Part shown: piece after piece, positions 1-10,754 of the stretch | How the letters are laid out: each line of letters begins with the position of its first letter | Position numbering within the stretch: position 1 is the first letter of the stretch | Source: Sciurus carolinensis | Taxonomy: Eukaryota; Chordata; Mammalia; Rodentia; Sciuridae | Length of the DNA stretch: 64,000 bases | NCBI RefSeq assembly: GCF_902686445.1 | Contig: NC_062218.1 | Location: 132,975,241-133,039,240 of the forward strand | Direction of reading: 5' to 3' | Made by a program: the position numbers and the translations under genes | Notes under the pieces: model-generated | The model's database searches: none | What the model was told of the DNA's origin: nothing | Seen by the model: the letters and a program-made list of their open reading frames with translations, nothing else

Positions 1-160
1 CTGTATATTCTTTTCTTATCCCATTAACAGCCACATTCTACATCCCTCTGCATCCTCTTTGTCCTCCATTTGAAACTGCAGACCTTATTGCAAATTTGCT
101 TGTTTTACTGAAGATAATATTTGAACTCATGTTTATTATGACGATTTTGTTATTGTCCTC
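1..160. other. Unassigned sequence at the window edge
   Basis: I see no open frame, RNA gene or clear repeat here. It lies upstream of the first L1 and could be either flank or a diverged L1 5' UTR; its sequence does not resemble the 5' UTR of the full-length L1 at 8236. Confidence 0.3.
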
Positions 161-306
161 ATAGGGGCTCTTTGGTCTAGGATTGCATAGTGTCTGAATT
201 GGGCACTGCTTATATTGATCTCCCCTTAAAGAAAGGGTTTTGGAAACCTATAGGGCCACTTTAAACCTATAGGGGGAAATCTGTAATACCCCAGATCTGC
301 AGATAC

Positions 307-1329
307 ATGAACAACAAAAAAAAAAAAAAGGGGAAGAAAATGATCCAAACAAATCTAGATTCTATACTAATAGAATACAATGACAGTATGGTAGAAGAAA
401 TGTCAGAAAAGGACTTCAGATTATACATGATTAAGATGACTCATGAAGCAAAGGATGAGATAAGAGAGCAAATGCAGGCAATGAATGATAATACCAATAA
501 GCTGAAAGAGCAACTGCAGGAAGTAAAAGATCATTTCAACAAAGAGGTAGAGATTCTCAAAAAAAAAAAAAAAAAACCAGAAATCCTTGAAATGAAGGAA
601 ACTATAAACCAAATAAAAAACTCAATGGAAAGCATCACCAAAAAACTAGACCACTTGGAAGACATAACCTCAGACAATGAAGACAAAATATTTAATCTTG
701 AAAATAAAGTTGCCCAAACAGAGAAGATGGTAAGAAATCATGAACAGAATCTCCAAGAACTATGGGACATCATGAAAAGACCAAATTTAAGAATTATCGG
801 GATTGAGGAAGGCACAGAGATACAAACCAAAGGAATGCCAAAACTATTCAATGAAATAATATCAGAAAATTTCCCAAACCTGAAGGATGAAATGGAAAAT
901 CAAATACAAGAGGCTTACAGAACACCAAATGCACAAAATCACAACAGATTCACACCAAGGCACATTATAATGAAAATGCCTAACATTCTAAATAAAGATA
1001 GGATTTTGAAAGCTGCAAGAGAAAAGCATGAGCTTACATATAGGGGGAGACCAATACGGATAGCAGCAGACTTCCCAACCCAGATTCTAAAAGCTAGAAG
1101 GGCCCGGAACAGCATATTTCAAGCTCTGAAAGAACATGGTTGCCAACCAAGAATCCTATACCCAGCAAAACTAACCATCATATTTGAAGATGAAATAAAA
1201 TCCTTCCATGATAAACAAAATAATTTACAAAAAAAAAAATCTGCACTACAGAATGTTCTCAACAAAATATTCCATGAGGAGGAAATGAAAAACAACAATG
1301 TAGGTCAGCAAAGGGAGGAACTACCTTAG
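307..1329 (+). CDS. LINE-1 ORF1 protein, open reading frame
   Basis: ORF1p is the L1 RNA-binding, trimeric nucleic-acid chaperone. The frame runs 340 codons from 307, but the homologous start is the second in-frame ATG at 340, because alignment to the L1 at 8236 begins there and the residues before it are mostly lysines from an A-run. Residues about 55-160 are a charged coiled coil, the RRM-like domain starts near residue 160 (NLRIIGIEE), and the C-terminal domain follows with REKHELTYRG and LKARR. A run of 18 A at 559-576 encodes six lysines and adds two codons relative to the other copy while keeping the frame. It is transposon-derived, not a host gene; expression cannot be judged. Confidence 0.75.
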   Translation: MNNKKKKKGKKMIQTNLDSILIEYNDSMVEEMSEKDFRLYMIKMTHEAKDEIREQMQAMNDNTNKLKEQLQEVKDHFNKEVEILKKKKKKPEILEMKETINQIKNSMESITKKLDHLEDITSDNEDKIFNLENKVAQTEKMVRNHEQNLQELWDIMKRPNLRIIGIEEGTEIQTKGMPKLFNEIISENFPNLKDEMENQIQEAYRTPNAQNHNRFTPRHIIMKMPNILNKDRILKAAREKHELTYRGRPIRIAADFPTQILKARRARNSIFQALKEHGCQPRILYPAKLTIIFEDEIKSFHDKQNNLQKKKSALQNVLNKIFHEEEMKNNNVGQQREELP

Positions 1330-1384
1330 AGAAAAACCACCCAAAGGAGAAACCAAGCCACTTAAAAACCAAAAATAAGCCCAA

Positions 1385-4300
1385 ATGACTGGGACTACAA
1401 ATTATATCTCAATAATAACCCTGAACGTTAATGGCCTGAACTCATCAATCAAAAGACACAGACTGGCAGAATGGATTAAAAAGAAAGACTCAACAATATG
1501 CTGCCTGCAAGAGACTCATCTCAGAAAAAGAAATCCACAGACTAAAGGTGAAAAGATGGGAAAAAACATACCATGCAAATGGACTCAGTAAGAAAGCAGG
1601 GGTTTCTATCCTTATATCAGATAAAGTGGACTTCAAGCCAAAGTTAGTCAGAAGGGATAAAGAAGGACATTTCATACTGCTTAAGGGAAACATAAATCAA
1701 GAAGATATAATGATAGTAAATATCTATGCCCCAAACAATGGTGCATCCCTGTACATCAAACAAATCCTTCTCAATTCAGGAATCACATGGACCACAACAC
1801 AATAATTCTGGATGACTTTAAAGCACCTCTGTCACCACTAGATAGGTCTTCCAAATAAAAACCAACAAAAGAAACCATAGAACTCAATAACACAATCAAT
1901 AACCTGGACTTAATAGACATATATAGAATATTCCATCCATCAACAAGCGGATTCACTTTCTTCTCAGCAGCACATGGAACCTTCTCAAAAATAGACTATA
2001 TGTTATGCCACAAAGCAGCCCTTAAAAATGCAAAAAAATAGAGATACTGCCTTGTGTTCTATCAGATCATAATGGAATGAGAGTAGAAATCAATCACAAA
2101 ATAAAAAACAGAAATTACTCCAACACCTGGAGACTAAATAATATGCTATTGAATAAAACATGGATAACAGAAAACATCAGGGAGGAGATAAAAAAATTCT
2201 TAGAGGTCAATGAGAATGACGATACAACATATCAAAATCTCTGGGACACTATGAAAACCGTACTGAGAGGAAAATTCATTGTATGGAGCACATTCCTGAA
2301 AAGAATGAAAAGTCAACAACTAAATGACCTAACATTACAGCTCAAAGCCCTAGAAAAAGAAGAACAGAATAACAGCAAATGTAGTAGAAGACTGGAAATA
2401 ATTAAAATCAGAGCTGAAATCAATGAAATTGAAACAAAAGAAACAATTCAAAAAATTGACAAAACAAAAAGTTGGTTCTTTGAAAAAGTAAACAAAATAG
2501 ACAAACTCTTAACCACACTAATAAAGAGAAGGAGAGAGAAGACTCAAATTACTAAAATTCATGATGAAAAAGGGAATATCATGACAGACACCACTGAGAT
2601 ACATAATATAATGAAAAGCTACTTCGAAAATCTGTATTCTGACAAAATAGAAACTACTGAAGACATTGACAAATTTCTAGAGACATATGCTCCTCCCAAA
2701 CTGAACCAGGAGGACATACACAATTTAAACAGATCAATATCAAGCAATGAAAAACAAGAAGCCATTAAAAATCTACCAGCCAAGAAAAGCCCAGGACCAG
2801 ACAGATTCTCAGCCAAGATCTACAAGACCTTCAAAGAAGAACTCATTCCAATACTTCTCAAAGTATTCCAGGAAATAGAAAAGGAGGGTACCCTACCCAA
2901 CTCATTCTATGAAGCTAATATCACCCTCCTACCCAAACCAGGCAAAGTCACATCAAGGAAAGAAAATTTTAGACCAATATCCTTGATGAATATAGATGCA
3001 AAGATCCTTAACAAAATATTGGCAAACCATATCAAAAAACATATTAAGAAAATCATGCACCACGATCAAGTGGGGTTCATCCCTGGAATGCAAGGATGTT
3101 TTAACATCCGTAAATCAATAAACGTAATCCATCATGTCAAAAGACTTAAGGATAAGAATCATATGGTTATTTCAGTTGACACAGAAAAAGCATTCGACAA
3201 AATACAACACCCCTTCATGATCAAAACACTAGAAAAAATAGGGATAGTAGGAACATACCTGAACATTGTAAAGGCTATTTATGCTAAGCCCATGACCAAC
3301 ATCATTCTGAATGGAGAAAAACTGAAACCATTCCCTTTAAAAACGGGAACAAGACAGGGATGTCCTCTTTCACCACTTCTATTCAACATTGTCCTCAAAA
3401 CTCTAGCCAGAGCAATTAGGCAGACCAAATAAATTAAAGGGATACGAATAGGAAAAGAGGAACTTAAGCTGTCATTATTTGCTGATGACATGATTCTATA
3501 TTTAGAGGATCCAAAAACCCCCTCCAGAAAACTTCTAGACCTCATCAATGAATTCAGCAAAATAGCAGGCTATAAAATCAACATGCATAAATCTGAAGCA
3601 TTTTTATATGCAAGGGACCAAACAGCTGAAAGGGAAATAGGAAAACAACTGCATTTGCAATAGCCTCAAAAAAAAAAAAAAAAAAAACTGGGAATCAATC
3701 CAACCAAAGAGGTAAAAGATCTCTACATTGAAAACTACAAAACACTGGAGAAAGAAATTGAGGAAGACCTTAGAAGATGGAAAGATCTCCCATGTTCTTG
3801 GATAGGCAGAATTCATATTGTCAAAATGGCCATACTACCTAAAGTGCTATACAGATTCAATGCAATTCCAATTAAAATCCCAATGATGTACCTTACAGAA
3901 ATAGAGCAAGCAATCATGAAATTCACCTGGAAGATTAGAAACCCAGAATAGCTAAAGCAATCCTTAGCAGGAAGAATAAAACAGGGGGTATCGCAATACA
4001 ACAACTTCAACTATACTACAAAGCAATAGTAACAAAAATGGCATGGTATTGGTACCAAAATAGACAGGTAGATCAATGGTACAGAATAGAGGACACGGAC
4101 ACAAACCCAAATAAATACAATTTTCTCATAAAGACAAAGTTGCCAAAAATATGCAATGGAGAAAAGACAGCCTGTTCAACAAGTGGTGCTGGGAAAACTG
4201 GAAATCCATATGCAACAGAATGAAACTAAATCCCTATCTCTCACCCTGCACAACAATCAACTCACAATGGATCAAGGACCTTGAAATCAGACCAGAGACC

Positions 4301-5166
4301 CTGCATCTTATAGAAGAAAAAGTAGGTCCAAATCTTCAACTTGTTGGCTTAGGATCAGACTTCCTTAACAGGACTCCTATGGCACAAGAAATAAAAGCAA
4401 GAATCAACAACTGGGATAGATTCAAACTAAATAGCTTTCTCTCAGCAAAGGAAACTATCAGCAATGCGAAGAGAGAGCTTACAGAGTGGATGAATATCTT
4501 TGCCACACATACTTCAGATAGAACACTAATTTCCAGAATGTAAAAGAACTCAAAAAACTCTACATGAAGAATACAAATAACCCAATCAACAAATGGGCTA
4601 AGGATATGAACAGACCCTTCACAAAAGAAGATCTACAAGCAATCAACAAACATGTGAAAAAGTGTTCACCATCTTTAGTAATAAGAGAAATGCAAATCAA
4701 AACTACACTAAGATTTCACCTCACCCCAATTAGAATGGTGATTATCATGAATAAAAGCAACAATAGGTGTTGGAGAGGATGTGGGGGAAAAGGTACACTC
4801 ATACATTGCTGGAGGGGTTGCAAATTAGTGCAGCCACTCTGGAAAGCAGTGTGGAGACTCCTTAGAAAACTTGGAATGGAACCACCATTTGACCCAGCTA
4901 TCCCACTCCTTGGCCTATACCCAAAGGACTTAAAATCAGCATACTGCAGAGATACAGCCACATCAATGTTCATAGCTGCTCGATTCACAATAGCCAGAAT
5001 GTGGAACCAACCTGGATGTCCTTCAACTGATGAATGGATACAGACACTGTGGTATATATATACAATGGAATATTACTCAGCCATAAAGAATAATAACATT
5101 ATGGCATTTGCAGGCAAATGGATGAAATTGGAGAATATCATGCTAAGTGAGATAAGCCAATCTTAA
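1385..5166 (+). pseudogene. LINE-1 ORF2 (endonuclease-reverse transcriptase), broken
   Basis: The endonuclease start (ISIITLNVNGLN, CCLQETH) begins at 1385. One-base deletions shift the frame near 1525 and near 1775, and stops occur near 1805 and 1855 before the frame reopens at 2077-3432. That stretch holds the reverse-transcriptase blocks ([28 protein letters not shown]). A GAA-to-TAA change ends it at 3430, just before the FADD codons at 3478-3489. An A-run at 3668-3687 and a shift near 3935 break it again. The last open part, 4564-5166, has the C-terminal cysteine motif and ends about 15 codons early, where a CAA became TAA. Confidence 0.85.
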
Positions 5167-5455
5167 AAAGAAAGAGGAATGATCTCACTGATAAGCAGAT
5201 GATGACACAGAATGGGGGTGGGAGGGGGGCAAGAATGGAGGAAGGAGGGACTGTATAGAGGGAAAAGAGAGGTGGGAGGGGTGGGGGGGAAGGAAAAAAT
5301 AACAAAATGTATCAAACATCATTACCCTATGTAAATGTATGATTAAGCAAATGGTATGCTGTTACTCCATGTACAAACAGAAACAACATCTATCCCATTT
5401 GTTTACAATAAAAATAAATTAAGAATAAATAAATAAATAAACTAAAGGTAAAAAA
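5167..5455 (+). other. LINE-1 3' UTR with G-rich purine tract and tail
   Basis: It contains a G/A-rich strand-asymmetric tract at about 5214-5300, typical of L1 3' UTRs and able in principle to form G-quadruplexes. A conserved tail with the words catgtacaa and ccatttgtttacaataaa precedes an AAATAA-rich end. Confidence 0.7.
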
Positions 5456-5605
5456 AAAGAAGTATTCTACAATGGACTGTGATGATGGTTATACATATCT
5501 ATGAATATACTACAGACCATTGAACTGTATATTTCAAAGAGTGAATTGTACAGTATGTGAACATCTCAATAAAGCTGTTTTACAAAAAATAAATAAATAA
5601 AAAAA
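5456..5605 (+). mobile_element. Old LINE-1 3' end (L1M type)
   Basis: It shows the ancient mammalian L1 3'-end pattern: gatgatggtt, a 'ccattgaactgta' word, then 'catctcaataaagctgtt' followed by an A-rich tail. It is non-coding and diverged. Confidence 0.65.
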
Positions 5606-6097
5606 TTAAAAGGATCTGAATAGACATTTTTCTAATAAAATAATATAAATTTGCATTAGTTACATGAAGTGATATTCAGCAGCACTTATCATTGGGGAAA
5701 TACATATCAAAATGATAATGAGATAGCACCTCATGCCTCTTAGGGTGGCTAATATAAAAAAATCCAAAGTTGGCCAATGTTAGCAATAATAGGGAGAACA
5801 GGGAACCCATGTATACTGTTGATTGTACAATCATTATGGAGCACTTCCACAGTAGTGCAGCAATTATGAAAAACAGTGTACAGGTTCCCCAAGCAATTAA
5901 ATGTAGAACTACTATATGGTCCAAAAGCACCACTTTCTGTGTATATATCCAAAATAAATCACTATCTTGAGGAATATCTGAATCCCTTCTTCATTGCAGC
6001 ATTATTTACAATATCCAAGGTATGAAAATCACTTAAGTATCTCTCAACAGACAAATGGATAGAGAAAATGTGGTACACAAAAAAATGGAGTATTGAA
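5606..6097 (+). mobile_element. Old LINE-1 ORF2 C-terminal fragment
   Basis: It follows the order of the L1 ORF2 end: agacatttttctaa, attggggaaatacat, gagatagcacctca, caacagacaaatggata, then gaaaatgtggtacaca. Many stops make it a fossil. It ends where a younger L1 tail begins. Confidence 0.65.
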
Positions 6098-6440
6098 AAT
6101 GGATGGAATTGGAGAATATCATGCTAAGTGAAATAAGCCAATCCAAAACACCAAAGGCCAAATGTTTTCCCTGATAAGTGAATGATGATATATAATAGGG
6201 AAGGAGGGATGTGGGGTGAGAGAAGAATGGAGGACTTTACATAGAGAGAAATGAGAGGGAGTGGGGAGGGGGTATGAAAAATGGTGAAATGAGACAGACA
6301 TCATTACCCTATGTACATGTATGATTACATGAATGGTATGAATCTACATTGTGCACAGCCATAGAAATAAATAGACCCCATTTGTGTACAATGAATCAAA
6401 ATGCAGTCTGTAAAACAAAAAAAAATTAAAAATTTTTAAA
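6098..6440 (+). mobile_element. LINE-1 3' end, 5'-truncated
   Basis: It starts in the last ORF2 codons (ggagaatatcatgctaagtg), passes through a purine-rich 3' UTR and ends with ccatttgtgtacaatgaatc and an A-rich tail. It matches the tails of the two long L1 copies in this window, but with a 'gatgatatataatag' variant UTR start. Confidence 0.75.
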
Positions 6441-6935
6441 AACTAGAGGAAATATATCAAAAAAAGAGAGTATTTTAGATTTAAAGAAAGAAATCTTGTT
6501 ATTTGCCATAACATTGATGAACCTGGCAGACACTATGCTAAGTGAAACAAGCCAGACACAGAAAGACATAGACCACATGATGTCACCATATATGGAATAA
6601 AAAATAATAATAAAATCAGACCCACTGAAGCAGAGATTCATTACCAGGGACTGGGGGTCAGGGAGAGAGGAGATATTGGTCAAAATGCACAAAACATTCA
6701 GTTATAAGACGAAAAGATGAATAAATACTAGCAACCTATTATTGCACAGTAACTATATTCAACAATAATACATTGTGTTCCTGAAATTGTTAAGAGTAGA
6801 TCCAAGGTGTTCCACCACACACAGTAACATGGTAACTATATGAGATGACGAACATGTTAATTATCCTGACTGTGATAATTATTTCTCAATGTTTTCATAC
6901 ATCAAATTATCATGTTATCCATGTATGTGTCAAAA
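6441..6935 (+). mobile_element. Old LINE-1 3' end (L1M type)
   Basis: It holds the end-of-ORF2 words ttgatgaacctggcagac and ctaagtgaaacaagcc, then the ancient 3' UTR phrases 'attgcacagtaactata', 'aacatgttaatt' and 'gtcaaaaatt'. It is non-coding. Confidence 0.6.
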
Positions 6936-7770
6936 ATTTAGTATCCATATATCAGAGAAATTATTTGGCCTTTGGTTTTGGCTTATTTCACTTAGCATGA
7001 TATTCTCCAACTCCATCTGTTTACCAGCGAATGCCATAATTTCATTCTTCTTTAAAGCTGAGTAATATACATACCACACATTCTTTGTTCATTCATCCAT
7101 TGAAGGACACCTAGGTTGGTTCCATAGTTTAGCTATTGTGACTGAGCTGCTATAAACATTGATGTGGCTGCATCACTGTAGTATGCTGATTTTAATTAAG
7201 TCTTTTGAGTATAAACCAAGGAGTGGGATAGCTGTGTCAGATGGTGGTTCTATTCCAAGGTTTCTCAGGAATCTCCATACCATTTTCCATAATGGTTGTA
7301 TCAATTCACATTACCACCAGCAATGTGTACCTTTCCCCACAACCTCACCAACATTTATTGTTGCTTGTATTCTTGATAATTTCTATTCTGATTGTAGTGA
7401 AGTGAAATCTTAGAGTAGTTTTGATTTGCATTTCTCTAATTGCTAGAGATGTTGAACATTTTTTCATATATCTGTTGATGGATTGTATATATGTGAATGC
7501 TAATTCACAATAGGAGTGGGGGAAGAATAGAGTTACTTTATATTAGGTAGAGGGGAGTGAAGGGCGGGAAAGGGGCACAGGGGTAGGAAGGATAGTAGAG
7601 TGAAATAGACATTATTACCTCATGTACATGTATGACTGCATGACCTATGTGATCCTACAAGGTATATAATCAGAAAAATCATCCATTTATGTATGATCTA
7701 TCAAAATGCATAAATGTATTCTACTGTCATGTATAACTAATTAGGACAAATAAGAAAATAAATAAAAAAT
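6936..7770 (+). mobile_element. LINE-1 insertion with inverted 5' part (twin-priming structure)
   Basis: From 6936 to about 7492 the sequence is the reverse complement of the L1 ORF2 C-terminus and the start of the 3' UTR. From about 7493 to 7770 it continues in the forward sense with the L1 3' UTR and tail. Both arms meet near the same L1 coordinate (the ggatactaa / gaatgctaattc word after 'ctctgatatatgg'), as expected when a second primer on the target site starts inside the L1 RNA. The tail ends in aaataaataaaaaatc. Target duplications are not clear. Confidence 0.65.
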
Positions 7771-8222
7771 CTATAGTAAAAGATGACAGGATGAGTGTTT
7801 ACTTAAGAAATAGCTTAGGTTTGAAGGGGAGCCTTTAACTGCAAAAGGGAAGGGTCAGATGCACCCATATTCGAATAATCAGCAGGAAAGAAGACCCTTA
7901 TTTATCCTCATGGACATGGGTAGATGGGCCTGTATAGGTGTGTGTGCAAGCATGGATTGTGGGTGTGAGGGACTGGAAGAGCACGTGTGCACACATACAT
8001 GCATTGGGGGAGTAGGTAACCTCTCAGAGACCATGTGTAACAATAGGACTCAGATCCATAGGAAGAGAACCAAGGTAAAGGTCATCATTAGACACATGCA
8101 CATTCTTTTACTCTTTCTCTTTTTGTATGAACAAGAAGTGGCTAAACTCTCACTGTAAACATTCTTGTATCTCCACACCAGAGGTGCCATAGCATTCACC
8201 ACAACCTGAGTCAGAGGATATT
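7771..8222. other. Unique intergenic sequence
   Basis: No repeat or credible gene is recognised. Its right edge, gatatt, is the left target flank of the full-length L1. Confidence 0.5.
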
Positions 8223-8235
8223 AAAGAGAGAGAAG
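8223..8235 (+). repeat. Target-site duplication, left copy
   Basis: The 13 bases aaagagagagaag occur here directly before the L1 5' end and again at 14856-14868 directly after its A-rich tail. The preceding TT gives a TT/AAAG junction, close to the L1 endonuclease preference TT/AAAA. Confidence 0.85.
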
Positions 8236-8260
8236 AGTTTCAAGATGGCAGACTAGAGGG
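8236..8260 (+). promoter_or_regulatory. L1 5' end with YY1-like site
   Basis: The word caagatggc at 8241-8249, six bases into the element, matches the YY1-binding core (AAGATGGC) that sits near the transcription start of other mammalian L1 promoters and helps place initiation at the first base. Binding here is inferred from position and sequence only. Confidence 0.6.
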
Positions 8261-8507
8261 TGGCTGCATTTCATGTTGCTCCAGGATGCAGGATTCAAAA
8301 CAGGAGACAGTGAGAGACTTGGGACCAACTCAAAGACGCCGGATGAGTCTCTCCCGTTGGAGAGGCATCCCGGATGGGGCGGTAGCCCCAGAAAGCAGGG
8401 AACTTTGTGAAGTAGAGTTGCTCGGTGAGACACCCCTCCCCCCCCTGCTACAGCAATGAATGCGGAAACTGGGAACATCGTAGAGGAGGCGGCTCAGCAT
8501 AGCACTT

Positions 8508-9050
8508 GGACTCGGAGCAACCACTGGGGCTCTGGACGGCTGCCTGAGGAGGAGCAGTGTGGCGAGCTGTTTGGACTCAGAACGACTGCTTCTGAACACC
8601 AGGGGGTTGCTCGGAGGAAGAGGAGAAGCGCAGCGGATCACTTGGTCTAGGAGTGACTGCATCAGAGCCACAGGCGGTTGTCAGAGGAGGAGGTGAGTGG
8701 TGAGTTGTTCAGACTGAAAGCAACCGCTCCTGAACACCGGTGGCCTGCCTGGAGGAGGAGCGCGGTGGGTCGCTTGCTCTCGGAGCCACCGCTCCTGAAC
8801 ACCCGGGGGGCTACCCCGAGGAGGAGGAGGAACAGGGCGGGTCACTTGGACTCGGAGTGATTGCCTAGGGCTACAGGTGGTTGGCGGGAAGAGGAGACGC
8901 GAAGTGAGTTGCTTGGACTCCTAGTGACTGCGTCGGAAACCGGGTGGTTGTCCGGAGGAGGAGGTGTGTGGCAGGTCTCTGGGTCTCAGAGCTATTGTAC
9001 GGGGCTCCAGTTGACGGCTCAGAGGAGGGGCCGCATAGCCAGGCGATTAG
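8508..9050 (+). repeat. Tandem ~67-bp units in the L1 5' UTR (about 8 copies)
   Basis: Units begin with a ggactcggag / ggtctaggag-like word at 8508, 8573, 8644, 8711, 8776, 8848, 8915 and 8982, giving lengths of 65, 71, 67, 65, 72, 67 and 67. Each unit repeats the same order: ggactc(g/a)gag, a tgactgc / caaccgct word, gaacacc or a variant, a ggttg / gcctg word, a ggaggaggag purine block, then a tcacttg / gagttgctt end. Copies are diverged from each other. They resemble in concept the monomers of mouse L1 promoters, but the unit is shorter. Confidence 0.75.
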
Positions 9051-9684
9051 GTGCAGAGCAGGGTCCCAGGACCTAGGTGGCTTCTTGCTGGAAGAGACAC
9101 ACAGAGACACGCCTAGGGGCGGAGCGAAGTTTCCAGGACTGCGGGCAGATTCTCTGAGGAGAGGCAGCCTAAGGAGACTCGTCTGCGAAGGGTGAGGCTC
9201 CCAGGCCCAGGAGGTAGGCCCGGGCCCCTGGGAACGTTGCAGAGGAAGGCAGCCCCGCCCAGGCGGTAGTTGTGGATTGAGGGGAACCTCTAGGAGTGGA
9301 ACTTACTAGCAAGACCACCCCACCAGGTGAGTCTTTCCCGCCGGGTGAGGTTTTCCCACAAGGTCGGTAAAACCAGAGACACAGGCACAAACAGGCCATA
9401 CCTCAACCCGCAGCCTAGTTCCCCTTTGGATGACCATTGGCCAACAAGTGGAGGCACCTCTGCCCACTATCAGGGAATATACCCCACCTGAGGGTCACCA
9501 ACCCTAGAGACGCAGCTTCCTTGTGGAGCACCGCATTATCAACTTCCTCCAAGACTTTAGGCTACTGAAGGATAAGAGGGGATATACTAGCAATCTTCAG
9601 GGACATTATAAGTCAATAGAGGAAATCTGCAATAGCTTAATGACCCACTGATTCCTGAACAATATGAGAAAATAAAGGAAGAAA

Positions 9685-10655
9685 ATGCCCCTAACAAATC
9701 TAGATGTTACATCAATAAAATCCAACAACAGCATGGCAGAAGAAATGACAGAAAGGGAGTTCAGAATGTACATAATTAAAATGATCAGGGAAGCAAACGA
9801 TGAGATGAAAGAGCAAATGCAGGCATTGAATGATGAGATGAAAGAGCAAATGCAGGCATTGAATGATAGCACCAATCGACAGTTAAAAGAGCAAATACAG
9901 GAAGCAAAAGATCATTTCAATAAAGAGTTAGAGATATTGAAAAAAAAACAAACAGAAATCCTTGAAATGAAGGAAACAATAAACGAAATTAAGAACTCCA
10001 TAGAAAGCACAACCAATAGGATAGAACACCTGGAAGACAGAATCTCAGATATTGAAGACAAAATATTTAACCATGAAAACAAAGTTGAACAAACAAGAAG
10101 ATGGTAAGAAATCATGAACAGAATCTCCAAGAACTATGGGATATCATGAAAAGGCCAAATTTGAGAATTATTGGGATTGAGGAATGCTTAGAGAAACAAA
10201 CCAAAGGAATGAACAATCTATTCAATGAAATAATATCAGAAAATTTCCCAAATTCGAAGAATGAAATGGAAAATCAAGTTCAAGAGGCTTATAGGACTCC
10301 AAAAACACAAAATTACAACAGACCCACATCAAGGCACATTATAATGAAAATACCAAACATACAAAATAAAGACAGAATTTTAAAGGCTGTGAGAGAAAAG
10401 AACCAAATTACATTCAGGGGGAAACCAATATGGATATCAGCAGATTTTTTAATCCAGACCCTAAAAGCTAGAAGGGCCTGGAACAACATTTTTCAAGCTC
10501 TGAAAGAAAATGGATGCCAACCAAGAATCTTATACCCAGCAAAACTTACTTTCAAATTTGATGATGAAATAAAATCATTCCATGATAAACAAAAGCTAAA
10601 AGAAAGCCAGCATTACACAACATTCTCAGCAAAATATTCCATGAAGAAGAAATAA
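9685..10655 (+). pseudogene. LINE-1 ORF1 with one frameshift
   Basis: The first frame, 9685-10107 (140 codons), carries the N-terminus and coiled coil. The second, 10101-10655 (184 codons), carries the RRM-like domain (NLRIIGIEE) and C-terminal domain. Comparison with L1 copy 1 shows one base missing in 'acaagaagatgg' near 10095, so the first frame ends at a TAA right after the join. Inside the coiled coil a 33-bp unit is duplicated (9799-9831 and 9832-9864), adding 11 residues in frame. No other lesion is visible. Confidence 0.85.
9799..9864 (+). repeat. 33-bp in-frame tandem duplication in ORF1 coiled coil
   Basis: Two identical 33-bp copies encode DEMKEQMQALN twice in a row. L1 copy 1 has only one equivalent unit. 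The shift of 11 residues is a hendecad step, which a coiled coil can absorb. Confidence 0.9.
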
Positions 10656-10754
10656 AAAACAAAGAAGCAAATCAGCAAAGGGAGGAATTATCCTAAAAGA
10701 ACTGTCAAATAAAGGAGGAACCAAGATGTGTCAAAAATGTTAAATATGAACCAA

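Larger units (their letters stand above)
160..5455 (+). mobile_element. LINE-1 element, long but inactive (L1 copy 1)
   Basis: The order is short 5' UTR, ORF1, short spacer, ORF2, purine-rich 3' UTR and an A/T-rich tail ending near 5455. It aligns by eye along its whole coding length with the younger L1 at 8236-14855. The 5' boundary is unclear: alignment to the other copy is clear from about 260, while 160-260 looks like a different L1 5' UTR. ORF1 is open; ORF2 carries several frameshifts and stops, so it cannot move on its own. No target-site duplication could be found, partly because the 5' end is uncertain. Confidence 0.85.

Noticed and set aside
8221..9399. Several open frames of 60-113 codons on both strands in GC-rich DNA, suggesting a gene with a CpG-rich promoter
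   Set aside because: The whole stretch is the L1 5' UTR with tandem units; the frames arise from the repeated GC-rich words and share no known domain.
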